The notes below the pieces were generated by a model that searched no databases, was not told the origin of the DNA, and saw nothing but the letters and a program-made list of their open reading frames with translations. A DNA stretch of 41,469 nt from the IMG/VR virus record IMGVR_UViG_3300030090_001255, positions 1 to 41,469 of that record; one strand, given 5' to 3'. This document shows positions 23,213 to 30,129 of the stretch, one piece after another (position 1 is the first letter of the stretch; every line of letters starts with the position of its first letter). Both the position numbers and the translations under genes were made by a program. Source of the stretch: a virus.

Positions 23213-23548
23213 ATGATAGAAATGATACAGTGGATAATCAATCCGATTGCCCACAGAAGAAAGCAAAGGTTATTTGCTGAGGCTATGTATGAAAAGAATA
23301 AGAAAGTTCACGAACAAAATGGATTTTTCTTTATTGATACATTAGTAGACAGTGGAGTGCCTGATGACTTATGGGTATGTGATTTGTGTAATGTTCAGAT
23401 GAATGTTGAAATACACATACCAGTAGTAGATAACTTAGCAATGTGTGAAACTTGCTATAAGAAAAACGAAAAGTATATCACACCAAAAACAATAGAAGGT
23501 GAATGTACTTTAGAATGTTGTGAAACGGAGGAAAAGTATGCAACATAA
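23213..23548 (+). CDS. Zinc-ribbon protein (111 aa)
   Basis: 111 residues. C-x2-C at CDLC and CETC, 21 residues apart, give a zinc-ribbon; a third cluster ECTLECCETEE lies near the C-terminus. The N-terminal half is helical and basic (MIQWIINPIAHRRKQRLFAE). AGGAGG at 23202-23207 sits directly after hairpin B, so translation may depend on whether the hairpin is processed or open. The stop lies inside the next gene. Function unknown; a nucleic acid or polymerase partner is possible. Confidence 0.78.
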   Translation: MIEMIQWIINPIAHRRKQRLFAEAMYEKNKKVHEQNGFFFIDTLVDSGVPDDLWVCDLCNVQMNVEIHIPVVDNLAMCETCYKKNEKYITPKTIEGECTLECCETEEKYAT

Positions 23549-24107
23549 CTACCGAGTGGAGACACACGAGTACAACTATCTTGTACTAACAACCAATGTC
23601 TTACAGACATTGAATGAAGAAAGTATAAAGAAAGGTTACAATCGTAATCTCCGTAGAGGTTTCTTTGACGCTGCAGCAGGTGTTAAAGATGCTAATGAAA
23701 TAACAGACAGAGTGGCTATTGATAACTACCCTGTTACTTGTGTAATGGCAATGCCACACTATCACAAGCAAGGGAAACTAACAATGCCACACGTAAGAGC
23801 TATGTTCAATGTACCTACTGTACCAGTAACTAGCATTGGAAATCCTCTTGATTTTAAAGAAGTCAAGTGGGAACAAGTTCTGATAGACATACCAGGTGAG
23901 ACTTGGGAGAACATACCGACTGTTCGACCATATGCTTGGATTGATGTTCCAGAAGGTAGCTCATACGAGAGACAGATATATGAACAAGCTGAGGCTAAGT
24001 TCAAAGATGATAGTAAAGCAACTATAGAAGATATAGAAGATTTTCTATCTAAATCAGAGAAAGAGTTCTTCAGTGATTACGCAAAGAGTAATCAAGAAGA
24101 AGAGTAA
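23538..24107 (+). CDS. Unknown protein upstream of the AAA+/VWA pair
   Basis: 189 residues from the ATG at 23538, chosen for GGAGG seven bases upstream; the frame is open to a GTG at 23520. It begins MQHNYRVETHEYNYLVLTT and has a helical start, a middle with VTCVMAMPHYHKQGKLTMPH, and an acidic helical tail (DFLSKSEKEFFSDYAKSNQ). No known family. It overlaps the zinc-ribbon gene by 11 bases and lies 24 bases before the AAA+ gene, so it may act with that pair, for example as a substrate adaptor. Confidence 0.78.
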   Translation: MQHNYRVETHEYNYLVLTTNVLQTLNEESIKKGYNRNLRRGFFDAAAGVKDANEITDRVAIDNYPVTCVMAMPHYHKQGKLTMPHVRAMFNVPTVPVTSIGNPLDFKEVKWEQVLIDIPGETWENIPTVRPYAWIDVPEGSSYERQIYEQAEAKFKDDSKATIEDIEDFLSKSEKEFFSDYAKSNQEEE

Positions 24108-24131
24108 TACAAAGAAAGTGAGAAGATAATT

Positions 24132-24818
24132 ATGAATAGTTGGGAACTATTTAATAAAGTGATAGGTACATCTGACAGGATTTTACTATATGGTAAACCT
24201 GGTACAGGTAAAACTTATCAAGCAACAAAAGTAAACGTGCCTGAAGGCAAAGAAGTATACAGTACTACATTGACTATAGATAGTACTGCAGCAGAGATGG
24301 TTGGTCATTATATTCCAAATGAGGCAGGTACCTATGATTGGAATGATGGCTTGGCTATACGTGCTTGGCGAGAAGGTACAAGATTAATCATCAACGAGAT
24401 TGACCACGCAGGTCCTGATGTCACATCAGTACTTCACGCAATCCTTGATGATGCAGACATTGCTAGGTATACATTACCTAACAGCAAGAAAGAAACTGTG
24501 AAACCTGCTAAAGGTTTTACTGTTATTGCGACTATGAATGGAACGCCTGATATGCTACCTGAAGCATTGGCTGACAGGTTCGGTGTTAAGATTAATATTA
24601 ATACTGTACACCCTGATGCGATTGCTACGCTACCTGAGGACTACAGAACAGTATATACTGAGCGAGATGAAGATGACATACCTATGTCTATTCGTGCTTG
24701 GAAAGAATTTTCTAAGTTGATAGATGCAGGTGTAGACATTAGAAGCTCTGCAACTGCGTGCTTTGGTAGAGATTATGCTGATGACGTTATTGATGCTATA
24801 GAGCTACAAGATGTTTAG
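24132..24818 (+). CDS. MoxR-type AAA+ ATPase
   Basis: 228 residues. Walker A GKPGTGKT (21-28), Walker B RLIINEID (84-91), sensor 1 Asn in VIATMNGTPD (131-140) and arginine finger in ALADRFG (145-151). The spacing and NEID/MNGT motifs match MoxR/RavA/CobS ATPases. The family acts as chaperones that remodel or load metal or subunits onto partner complexes, usually with a VWA protein, which here is encoded next, overlapping by ATGTTTAG. It is short: only a small lid domain follows the core. Likely a hexamer in the cytoplasm. Substrate unknown. Confidence 0.88.
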   Translation: MNSWELFNKVIGTSDRILLYGKPGTGKTYQATKVNVPEGKEVYSTTLTIDSTAAEMVGHYIPNEAGTYDWNDGLAIRAWREGTRLIINEIDHAGPDVTSVLHAILDDADIARYTLPNSKKETVKPAKGFTVIATMNGTPDMLPEALADRFGVKININTVHPDAIATLPEDYRTVYTERDEDDIPMSIRAWKEFSKLIDAGVDIRSSATACFGRDYADDVIDAIELQDV

Positions 24819-26274
24819 GAGCAAATCAGTGAAGAGAAAGAGTAAGTCTGATGGCTTACTCAATCTCGCATTACAAGATAGTGAGTGGTTAATTAAGAAT
24901 GAGAATGGTGAGTACAATGTAAACCACAGCAGCAAAGATATATTGTTGCCAGTCAAGTTGACTAACTCTCATTCAAATAAAACATACAACAAAGCTATGA
25001 AGATACTAGCCGTTGCTGATGCTAAGTATGGCAAAGCACCAAAGATGGTTGGTGTTAAACATCTTCAACCTTACTACATAGATATGGCAGTGCAGCTATC
25101 TGTTTACTGGTATGTAAACAAGAAAGCATTTCCACAGTTTGATATCCCAAGAACTTTACAATTCTATTCTTCTTGGATGGACAACGAAGGTAAGGCAGAA
25201 GCTATTGTTGATATGGTCACGAATAATGTAGCACTAAAGAGGATAGTCAATGCAATGATTAGTGACCCGTGGTTGGCATTACACGAGGCAAGGTACAAAA
25301 CTAATGTACCTTACCTGTTGAAAGGAAGTATACCATCCAGTTCTTTCTCTATGTTAGATAAAGGAGAGATGGACAAACGTGGTAAAGAGCTATGCAGAAT
25401 TGTGACTACTGCAGTTAATATGACAATGAGTGTACGTAAGGATGCAAAGAAATATCCTACAGCAAGGATAAAAGAAGTTGCTCAATACTTACACGATATG
25501 TGTGAAGACAATAACTTCTTGTATGCGAGTATGCCTAGTGAAACTATGTCAGGTCTACAGGATGTTGAGATTGATATGATGGGAATGAAAGATTTCTCAG
25601 ATACAAACAACGAAAACCTTGAACACGCAATGACCAATGCTATGAGAAGAAGTGGTGAAGATGTTCGTTGGGCAAGGATGGAGATATCTTATCCACTGCT
25701 TGAGAAGTCTTTACCTAATAAACTCTTGGGTAAGTCAAAGAAGTATAGTGATATGGGTGTTTCACCTAGAGCTATGCATAGAGACTTGACTGATAAGAAA
25801 GTATTTACTTCTAAGAGTAAAAGAAAATCAGGTACAGTTCTTATAGATGTGAGTGGCTCTATGTCATTTACTGAAGAAGATGTACAAGAAATAATTGAGA
25901 CATTACCTGCTAGTACAGTAGCTATATACTCAGGTGATAGTGATGCTGATGAGAAAGAACCTAGTAAAGTTAAAGGGACACTACGTGTTGTTGGTAAGAA
26001 TGGTAGATACGTTAAGTACATACCTGAACACGGGTTCCATAACCTTATTGATGGTCCTGCTATTGAGTGGTTAACGAGACAAGCCGAGCCTAGAATACTT
26101 GTAAGCGACTTACAGTTTACAGGTTTAGACTATGCTAATCCAAAGCGAGGTGAGGTAAGTTGCTCAGCAGAATTGATTACTGATTGTATGAGAATGATTG
26201 CAACTAAAAATATTATACCTATTCCAAATATAGATAAAGCTAAAGAATGGGTGTTAAAGTACAGAAACGCTTAG
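24811..26274 (+). CDS. VWA-domain partner of the MoxR-type ATPase
   Basis: 487 residues. The MIDAS motif is TVLIDVSGSMSF (343-353), with a later acidic site ILVSDLQFTG (429-438), both features of von Willebrand A domains such as CobT and ViaA. The first 330 residues are helical and basic at the start (MFRSKSVKRKSKSDG), with no other motif. MoxR-VWA pairs are a known two-part chaperone; phages carry them but their targets are mostly unknown. It is the last gene of this transcript, 67 bases before a strong terminator. Cytoplasmic; no signal peptide. Confidence 0.85.
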   Translation: MFRSKSVKRKSKSDGLLNLALQDSEWLIKNENGEYNVNHSSKDILLPVKLTNSHSNKTYNKAMKILAVADAKYGKAPKMVGVKHLQPYYIDMAVQLSVYWYVNKKAFPQFDIPRTLQFYSSWMDNEGKAEAIVDMVTNNVALKRIVNAMISDPWLALHEARYKTNVPYLLKGSIPSSSFSMLDKGEMDKRGKELCRIVTTAVNMTMSVRKDAKKYPTARIKEVAQYLHDMCEDNNFLYASMPSETMSGLQDVEIDMMGMKDFSDTNNENLEHAMTNAMRRSGEDVRWARMEISYPLLEKSLPNKLLGKSKKYSDMGVSPRAMHRDLTDKKVFTSKSKRKSGTVLIDVSGSMSFTEEDVQEIIETLPASTVAIYSGDSDADEKEPSKVKGTLRVVGKNGRYVKYIPEHGFHNLIDGPAIEWLTRQAEPRILVSDLQFTGLDYANPKRGEVSCSAELITDCMRMIATKNIIPIPNIDKAKEWVLKYRNA

Positions 26275-26276
26275 CA

Positions 26277-26337
26277 GTGAGTAGCTTAATATATTACAAT
26301 ATGTGTTAGGCTTTTACTCACTTTGTGCTTAACACAT
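26277..26337 (+). ncRNA. Interleaved stems (possible pseudoknot) after the VWA gene
   Basis: GTGAGTA (26277-26283) pairs with TACTCAC (26315-26321), and ATGTGTTA (26301-26308) pairs with TAACACAT (26330-26337). The stems interleave, left-left-right-right, which is the pattern of an H-type pseudoknot or of two competing hairpins. It starts three bases after the VWA stop and ends just before the terminator, so it may be the 3' end of the mRNA or a small RNA processed from it. Confidence 0.5.
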
Positions 26338-26341
26338 TGAG

Positions 26342-26382
26342 GGGGACACGGACACGCAAGTGCTCGTGTCCCCTTTTTTTTT
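26342..26382 (+). terminator. Strong intrinsic terminator
   Basis: GGGGACACG (26342-26350) pairs with CGTGTCCCC (26365-26373), nine perfect pairs; inside, CAC/GTG closes a GCAA tetraloop (26353-26362). Nine T follow (26374-26382). It ends the first early operon; a separate promoter is needed for the genes that follow. Confidence 0.93.
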
Positions 26383-26390
26383 GGTCTTTA

Positions 26391-26441
26391 TACGCGTGTG
26401 TATTACACGAAAAAAATTTTGCCTTCCTTACGCGTGCGTAT
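26391..26441. repeat. Paired TACGCGTG operators, candidate
   Basis: TACGCGTGTGTAT (26391-26403) and TACGCGTGCGTAT (26429-26441) match at 12 of 13 positions, 38 bases apart; the second is nearly palindromic (ACGC-GT-GCGT). They sit between a terminator and the HTH gene, where a promoter for the second early unit must lie. The neighbouring HTH protein is an obvious candidate to bind them. AT-rich DNA follows (TTAATATTATACG at 26479-26491) with a weak -10. Confidence 0.5.
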
Positions 26442-26492
26442 ACTTTCTTTATTTTCTGCACACTTTCGCAAACTTCTGTTAATATTATACGT

Positions 26493-26723
26493 ATGAGTAG
26501 GAATATAAACGAACTTCTCAATACTGTCATAGCAAATTCAGGAAAGTGGTACGAAAACGTGTCATCAGAAGTGCAAGAATTTTTAGATGGTATTGAAGAT
26601 TTAATCAAACAGGGTAAGGAAGTTAATGCAGTGACAATCAGCGATATCCTCGGTGAACAATTCGGAATTAAAATAACCCCAACGAGTGTGAGAAATTGGC
26701 TAAGAGAAATAAAGAAGAAATAG
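26493..26723 (+). CDS. Small HTH DNA-binding protein
   Basis: 76 residues from the ATG at 26493. The C-terminal half has a helix-turn-helix pattern (VNAVTISDILGEQFGIKITP then TSVRNWLREI), of the kind seen in phage regulators and small packaging proteins. The start has no strong ribosome site. It opens the second plus-strand unit after a strong terminator and next to paired TACGCGTG repeats, so self-regulation is plausible. The next gene begins inside its last 28 bases in another frame. Confidence 0.75.
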   Translation: MSRNINELLNTVIANSGKWYENVSSEVQEFLDGIEDLIKQGKEVNAVTISDILGEQFGIKITPTSVRNWLREIKKK

Positions 26724-27760
26724 CAGAACTTCTCGCAGAAGTCACTGACAGCAAATACGCTGAACTCAAGGCTACCAATGAAAGATTACTCAAGAAGATT
26801 GACAAGCTCAAGGATAAGAAAGCTGATTTGATTGAAGCAGTATATACTGCAGTGAAAGATGGTATATTATCTTTAGACTTACCTCCTGTTAAACCCCCAC
26901 CTAAGACACGAAAGACTGCAGGAGAAGAGCTATGTGTACCACTTCTATCAGACATACAGTTAGCTAAGACTACACCTACGTATTCCACGAAAGAGGCAGA
27001 ACAGAGAGTTGTAAGATACGCTCATAAAATCTCAGAACTAGCCCGTCTTCAAAGAGCTCATCACCCTGTACGTAAAGCTGCAGTGCTATGCCTAGGTGAC
27101 ATAGTGGAAGGTGAATTGATTTTTCCTGGGCAGTCTCACTTGATTGATGCAAGTTTATACAGGCAAGTTACTGTAGATGGTCCACGTATCCTCCATAAAT
27201 TTTTCTCAATACTGCTACACGAGTTTGAAGAAGTAGATGTTTACTGGGTGATTGGTAATCACGGTGCATTAGGTGGTCGTTCACGTAGGGACTACAACCC
27301 TGAAACTAACGCTGACCGTATGTTAGGAAAAATACTAGAGACAATGTTTGCTAATGAACCACGTATAAAGTTCATAGTTCCTGATGGAGGTAATGAACGT
27401 AACTGGTATCTTGTTGCAAACCTAGGTGTTAAAGCAAAGTTTATGTGCTTTCACGGTGACCAAATCAGAGGTCACGCAGGTATACCTTGGTATGGATACA
27501 ACAAAAAAATACTAGGTTGGAAATCTTTAGCAGCAAATGGATTAATGGAAAACTTTACACACGCAGTATGTGGTCACTATCACACACCAACAACAATGTA
27601 TATTAATGATACACGTGTGTGGGTAAACGGCAGTACAGAAAGTTATAATACATTTGCACAAGAACAGTTAGCTAGTATGGGTAGGCCCTCACAGTTTTGT
27701 TTATTTGTTAAACCTAACAAAGGTGTAACAGCAGAATATTTGGTAAACTTGGAGGAGTAA
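26696..27760 (+). CDS. Calcineurin-like metallophosphoesterase
   Basis: 354 residues from a TTG at 26696; there is no in-frame Met until residue 209, so TTG or a frameshift from the HTH frame is needed. A coiled coil (1-60) precedes the enzyme domain. Motifs: SDIQ (85-88, the usual His replaced by Gln), GD (134-135), GNH (187-189), FHGD (252-255) and GHYH (293-296). The family hydrolyses phosphate esters, often in DNA or RNA, with two metals. Loss of the first His may weaken one metal site. It could act as a nuclease or phosphatase; substrate unknown. Confidence 0.85.
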   Translation: MAKRNKEEIAELLAEVTDSKYAELKATNERLLKKIDKLKDKKADLIEAVYTAVKDGILSLDLPPVKPPPKTRKTAGEELCVPLLSDIQLAKTTPTYSTKEAEQRVVRYAHKISELARLQRAHHPVRKAAVLCLGDIVEGELIFPGQSHLIDASLYRQVTVDGPRILHKFFSILLHEFEEVDVYWVIGNHGALGGRSRRDYNPETNADRMLGKILETMFANEPRIKFIVPDGGNERNWYLVANLGVKAKFMCFHGDQIRGHAGIPWYGYNKKILGWKSLAANGLMENFTHAVCGHYHTPTTMYINDTRVWVNGSTESYNTFAQEQLASMGRPSQFCLFVKPNKGVTAEYLVNLEE

Positions 27761-27762
27761 TT

Positions 27763-27915
27763 ATGTGTTATTTTTGCGGACAACACTTGCGTATAAATAA
27801 TGCAGTACTAGTATGTTTAAACGTTCTATGTAAATTATACGGGGAAGAACAAAATCAAAAGACAGTTGATGTAGTAGTAAAAGATAAGGAGGAATTATGG
27901 GAAGATTCAATCTAA
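27763..27915 (+). CDS. Small Cys-rich protein (50 aa)
   Basis: 50 residues, MCYFCGQHLRINNAVLVCLN..., with C-x2-C at the N-terminus and two further Cys that could complete a zinc site, then an acidic helix (KDKEELWEDSI). GGAGGAG precedes the ATG. It overlaps the next gene by 19 bases. One of the recurrent small CxxC products of the genome. Confidence 0.65.
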   Translation: MCYFCGQHLRINNAVLVCLNVLCKLYGEEQNQKTVDVVVKDKEELWEDSI

Positions 27916-28649
27916 ACGAATATGAAATGGTGGAAGATAGGCTCAAGTTATTTTGGGCAGATTATCCAAAAGGAAGAATAGAAACAAACGTAGTACACAT
28001 TACTGATGATGGTACTTCTGTAACAATCAAAGCAGAAATATTTACTGATGTAAAAGAAGTACTACCAATCTCTACAGGTATAGCACAAGAAACTAAAGGT
28101 CAGGGTGGACCTGTTAACAAAGATGCTTGGGCTGAAAACTGTGAGACATCTGCCATAGGTAGAGCATTAGCTAATTGGAAGTATCAAGGTAAAGATAAGA
28201 AACGCCCGAGTAGGGAAGAGATGAGCAAGGTCGGTAACGAAACCTCAGAACTAGCCCCAAAAAAATCTGAACCTAAATCTAAACCTGTTGAAGGTAGTCC
28301 TGTTAAGGCTATATCAGACGCAGGATATGGAGAACATAAGGGAGATAAACACCCAAGTGGTGAGTTAGCCATAGATGATACAGGCCTATTATGTCCTTGT
28401 GGTGGCTCTGTTAAATACTATACTGATGCAGAAAAAACAACAAAAAGAAGTCCTGACTTTAGATGTACGCTAATGGGCAAATGTACTGCAGGAGATACTG
28501 TGGATGGTAAAGTATTTGCTAAGTCTTGGTGGATGGATAACAAAGCTACACCTAAAAGTTGGCAAGACTTTGCATCAGTATCTAATGGTATGACATTACC
28601 AAAACCAAAATCATTAGATGAGATAGGGCCTGATGACGCTCCCTTCTAA
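27897..28649 (+). CDS. Putative ssDNA-binding / annealing protein with C-terminal zinc site
   Basis: 250 residues. The N-terminal domain has VTIKAEIFTDVKEVLPISTG and the AWAENCETSAIGRALAN motif (about 83-100), typical of phage single-strand annealing and ssDNA-binding proteins of the Erf/Rad52-like groups. A Pro/Lys linker follows, then a C-terminal Cys cluster (LCPCGGSVKYY ... DFRCTLMGKC) that could bind zinc. Such proteins protect or anneal ssDNA in recombination-dependent replication. GGAGG precedes the ATG. The family assignment rests on the motif. Confidence 0.75.
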   Translation: MGRFNLNEYEMVEDRLKLFWADYPKGRIETNVVHITDDGTSVTIKAEIFTDVKEVLPISTGIAQETKGQGGPVNKDAWAENCETSAIGRALANWKYQGKDKKRPSREEMSKVGNETSELAPKKSEPKSKPVEGSPVKAISDAGYGEHKGDKHPSGELAIDDTGLLCPCGGSVKYYTDAEKTTKRSPDFRCTLMGKCTAGDTVDGKVFAKSWWMDNKATPKSWQDFASVSNGMTLPKPKSLDEIGPDDAPF

Positions 28650-28848
28650 TATATTTTCAGACCCTAAACTATTAAAAGAATGGGCAATAAAAGTAAGTAA
28701 TGCGTGTGGTGGTTTACAAATGACCACCTCACCAATACTAAAGAAAACTGATATTAAAGTATTAGATGTACTAGTAGAAAAGTTTGTACACGATTATAAC
28801 GTACAGATGTCAAATGCTTCTAAGGAACTAGAAGAAGAAGAAGAATAA
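28633..28848 (+). CDS. Small early protein (71 aa)
   Basis: 71 residues, helical, MTLPSNIFSDPKLLKEWAIK with an acidic end (ELEEEEE). It overlaps the annealing-protein gene by 17 bases and shares a base with the next ATG (TAATG). No family recognised. Its tight coupling suggests it acts with the ssDNA-binding protein. Confidence 0.7.
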   Translation: MTLPSNIFSDPKLLKEWAIKVSNACGGLQMTTSPILKKTDIKVLDVLVEKFVHDYNVQMSNASKELEEEEE

Positions 28849-28928
28849 TGTCACATCCAATACCTGGAATGGAATACTTCTGTCAAGATTGTTTAGAAGA
28901 AATTATAGAATTTCATAAATGTGATTGA
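28848..28928 (+). CDS. Tiny CxxC peptide, last early gene
   Basis: 26 residues, MSHPIPGMEYFCQDCLEEII then EFHKCD, with C-x2-C and a final His-Lys-Cys, enough for one zinc site. It starts in a TAATG overlap and ends directly before the convergent terminator. Short, but the Cys/His pattern matches its neighbours. Confidence 0.55.
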   Translation: MSHPIPGMEYFCQDCLEEIIEFHKCD

Positions 28929-28968
28929 GCAAGAGCCGAGGTAGAAAGGATAACACCCTCGGCTTTGC
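28929..28968. terminator. Convergent-end hairpin
   Basis: AGCCGAGG (28934-28941) and CCTCGGCT (28957-28964) form eight perfect pairs, extended to 12 by GCAA/TTGC with one bulge. It lies between the last early gene on the plus strand and the last late gene on the minus strand, which ends at 28976. The T-run is weak on either side, but a two-way terminator fits. Confidence 0.72.
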
Positions 28969-28975
28969 TATTGAA

Positions 28976-29278
28976 CTACTTGCTTACTGGTTGAGAACTT
29001 TTACCAATTTTTTTAGCGGCAAATGTTTTCACGACAGCGAGTGCAGCAGCACCTCCTGAGAGGGCAGCTAACTGGACTGTTTCAGCTTCGACACCTACAA
29101 GTGGTGCTATTGTTAAAGCACCAATGAAGGCCTCAATGAATGTCCATACCACACGCTCAAGCATATCTTTTAAGTCATCACTCATTTTATACTCCCACGA
29201 TTCGGACCAAGGTGTCCACCTCACATCCTTCTTGAACGTGCCGTCTTGGTTTCTTGCTCTTTTTGATTTCTCAAACAT
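28976..29278 (-). CDS. Holin (r1t-like), last late gene
   Basis: 100 residues. A basic N-terminus (MFEKSKRARNQDGTFKKD) precedes a helix, a hydrophobic segment (VVWTFIEAFIGALTIAPLV, about 43-61), a second one (VQLAALSGGAAALAVVKTF, 68-86) and a short basic tail. The layout resembles r1t-type holins of phages of Gram-positive and actinobacterial hosts, which permeabilise the membrane for lysis. Overlaps the DUF5675 gene by one base. Another small membrane gene nearby (29947-30129) may be a partner or antiholin. Confidence 0.75.
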   Translation of the reverse strand: MFEKSKRARNQDGTFKKDVRWTPWSESWEYKMSDDLKDMLERVVWTFIEAFIGALTIAPLVGVEAETVQLAALSGGAAALAVVKTFAAKKIGKSSQPVSK

Positions 29279-29868
29279 TATCTAATTAACCTTCCTTTCA
29301 ACATAGCATTGCCTTGTAAGACATTACCATTTACTTCTTCTAACTTTTCCATTACAGTTCTTGCTAGTACTACATCCTCTGTAGATGCATTTGATAATGG
29401 CTTTTCTAATAGTTTAGTTATGGTTGTGTACTCAATAGATACACTCAAACCAAGTAACATTTCTTTAGCAACTTTATTGTATAGTTTTTGATACGCCTTG
29501 CCACTGTGTCCTATAAACCCATCATCACTTATATCTAAGTCTTGCTGACTTTCTCCAACAATTAGGCAACCTGATGTGTGTTCATCTGTATTACCTGCGT
29601 GTATAAGTATATAAGTAAAGTTAGGTACATCTTGTAAGTGCAACATACCATAGTGTGCAGCACCATATCTTTCTTTATATTTAGTATGAAAACCACCAAC
29701 AGTTCTAAACTGTATGTTGTATGTCCCTTCAGGTATGCAAGTTTCGTGCATAACTTTTACGGCCTGATACTGGTCTTCTAATGTATAACATTCGAACTGA
29801 CCATCAACTAATAGTATTCCATTAGTAGCGTCTGTTCCGAATTGTGTTCTAACTACAGTTAGTTTCAC
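29278..29868 (-). CDS. DUF5675 protein, probable lysis-related enzyme
   Basis: 196 residues from a GTG at 29868 with GGAGG six bases upstream. FECYTLEDQYQAV, CIPEGTYNIQFR, YILIHAGNTDEHTSGCLIV give the DUF5675 pattern (a conserved YTLE, IPEGTY, then IHxGN...GC). This domain is found in phages beside holins and has a Cys/His arrangement like L,D-transpeptidases; its activity is unproven. The C-terminal 55 residues are helical. With no classical endolysin in this cassette, it is a candidate wall enzyme, but that is inference. Confidence 0.78.
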   Translation of the reverse strand: MKLTVVRTQFGTDATNGILLVDGQFECYTLEDQYQAVKVMHETCIPEGTYNIQFRTVGGFHTKYKERYGAAHYGMLHLQDVPNFTYILIHAGNTDEHTSGCLIVGESQQDLDISDDGFIGHSGKAYQKLYNKVAKEMLLGLSVSIEYTTITKLLEKPLSNASTEDVVLARTVMEKLEEVNGNVLQGNAMLKGRLIR

Positions 29869-29938
29869 CTAGTCCTCCATTCTTACAATTACATATCTGT
29901 ATAAAGGAACCATCTTCTTTAGTGGTTACCATACACAT
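29849..29938 (-). CDS. Possible 29-residue Cys-containing peptide
   Basis: A short frame MCMVTTKEDGSFIQICNCKN and nine more residues, with an excellent AGGAG ribosome site six bases upstream of the ATG at 29938. Its 3' end overlaps the DUF5675 start, which suggests coupling. The clear ribosome site is the best evidence; the peptide is otherwise too short to classify. Confidence 0.45.
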   Translation of the reverse strand: MCMVTTKEDGSFIQICNCKNGGLGETNCS

Positions 29939-29946
29939 ATATCTCC

Positions 29947-30129
29947 TTATTTTCTAAAGCCTATGGTTAGCAACCATACGGCTAATGTAATTATAGTAGC
30001 TAATCCTGTAATTTGCTGTGCAGAACCTGTCAAAGTGAGTGTCGCAATCACTAGCCCCACCAGGGTCCACGAAAGATTTAAAGTTTCTTTTATTGCAGCA
30101 ACAATCCAAGACCATAATTTCTTAATCAT
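29947..30129 (-). CDS. Small two-helix membrane protein (holin-like)
   Basis: 60 residues: MIKKLWSWIVAAIKE, then hydrophobic segments at about 18-34 (NLSWTLVGLVIATLTLTG) and 40-57 (ITGLATIITLAVWLLTIG), ending FRK. Such two-helix proteins between acidic and lysis genes can be holins, antiholins or pinholins. It overlaps the 606-residue gene by one base. Role inferred from topology and place. Confidence 0.7.
   Translation of the reverse strand: MIKKLWSWIVAAIKETLNLSWTLVGLVIATLTLTGSAQQITGLATIITLAVWLLTIGFRK

Noticed and set aside
27761-27946. 61-residue minus frame
   Set aside because: Antisense to the Cys-rich 50-residue gene and the annealing-protein start, which have good ribosome sites.
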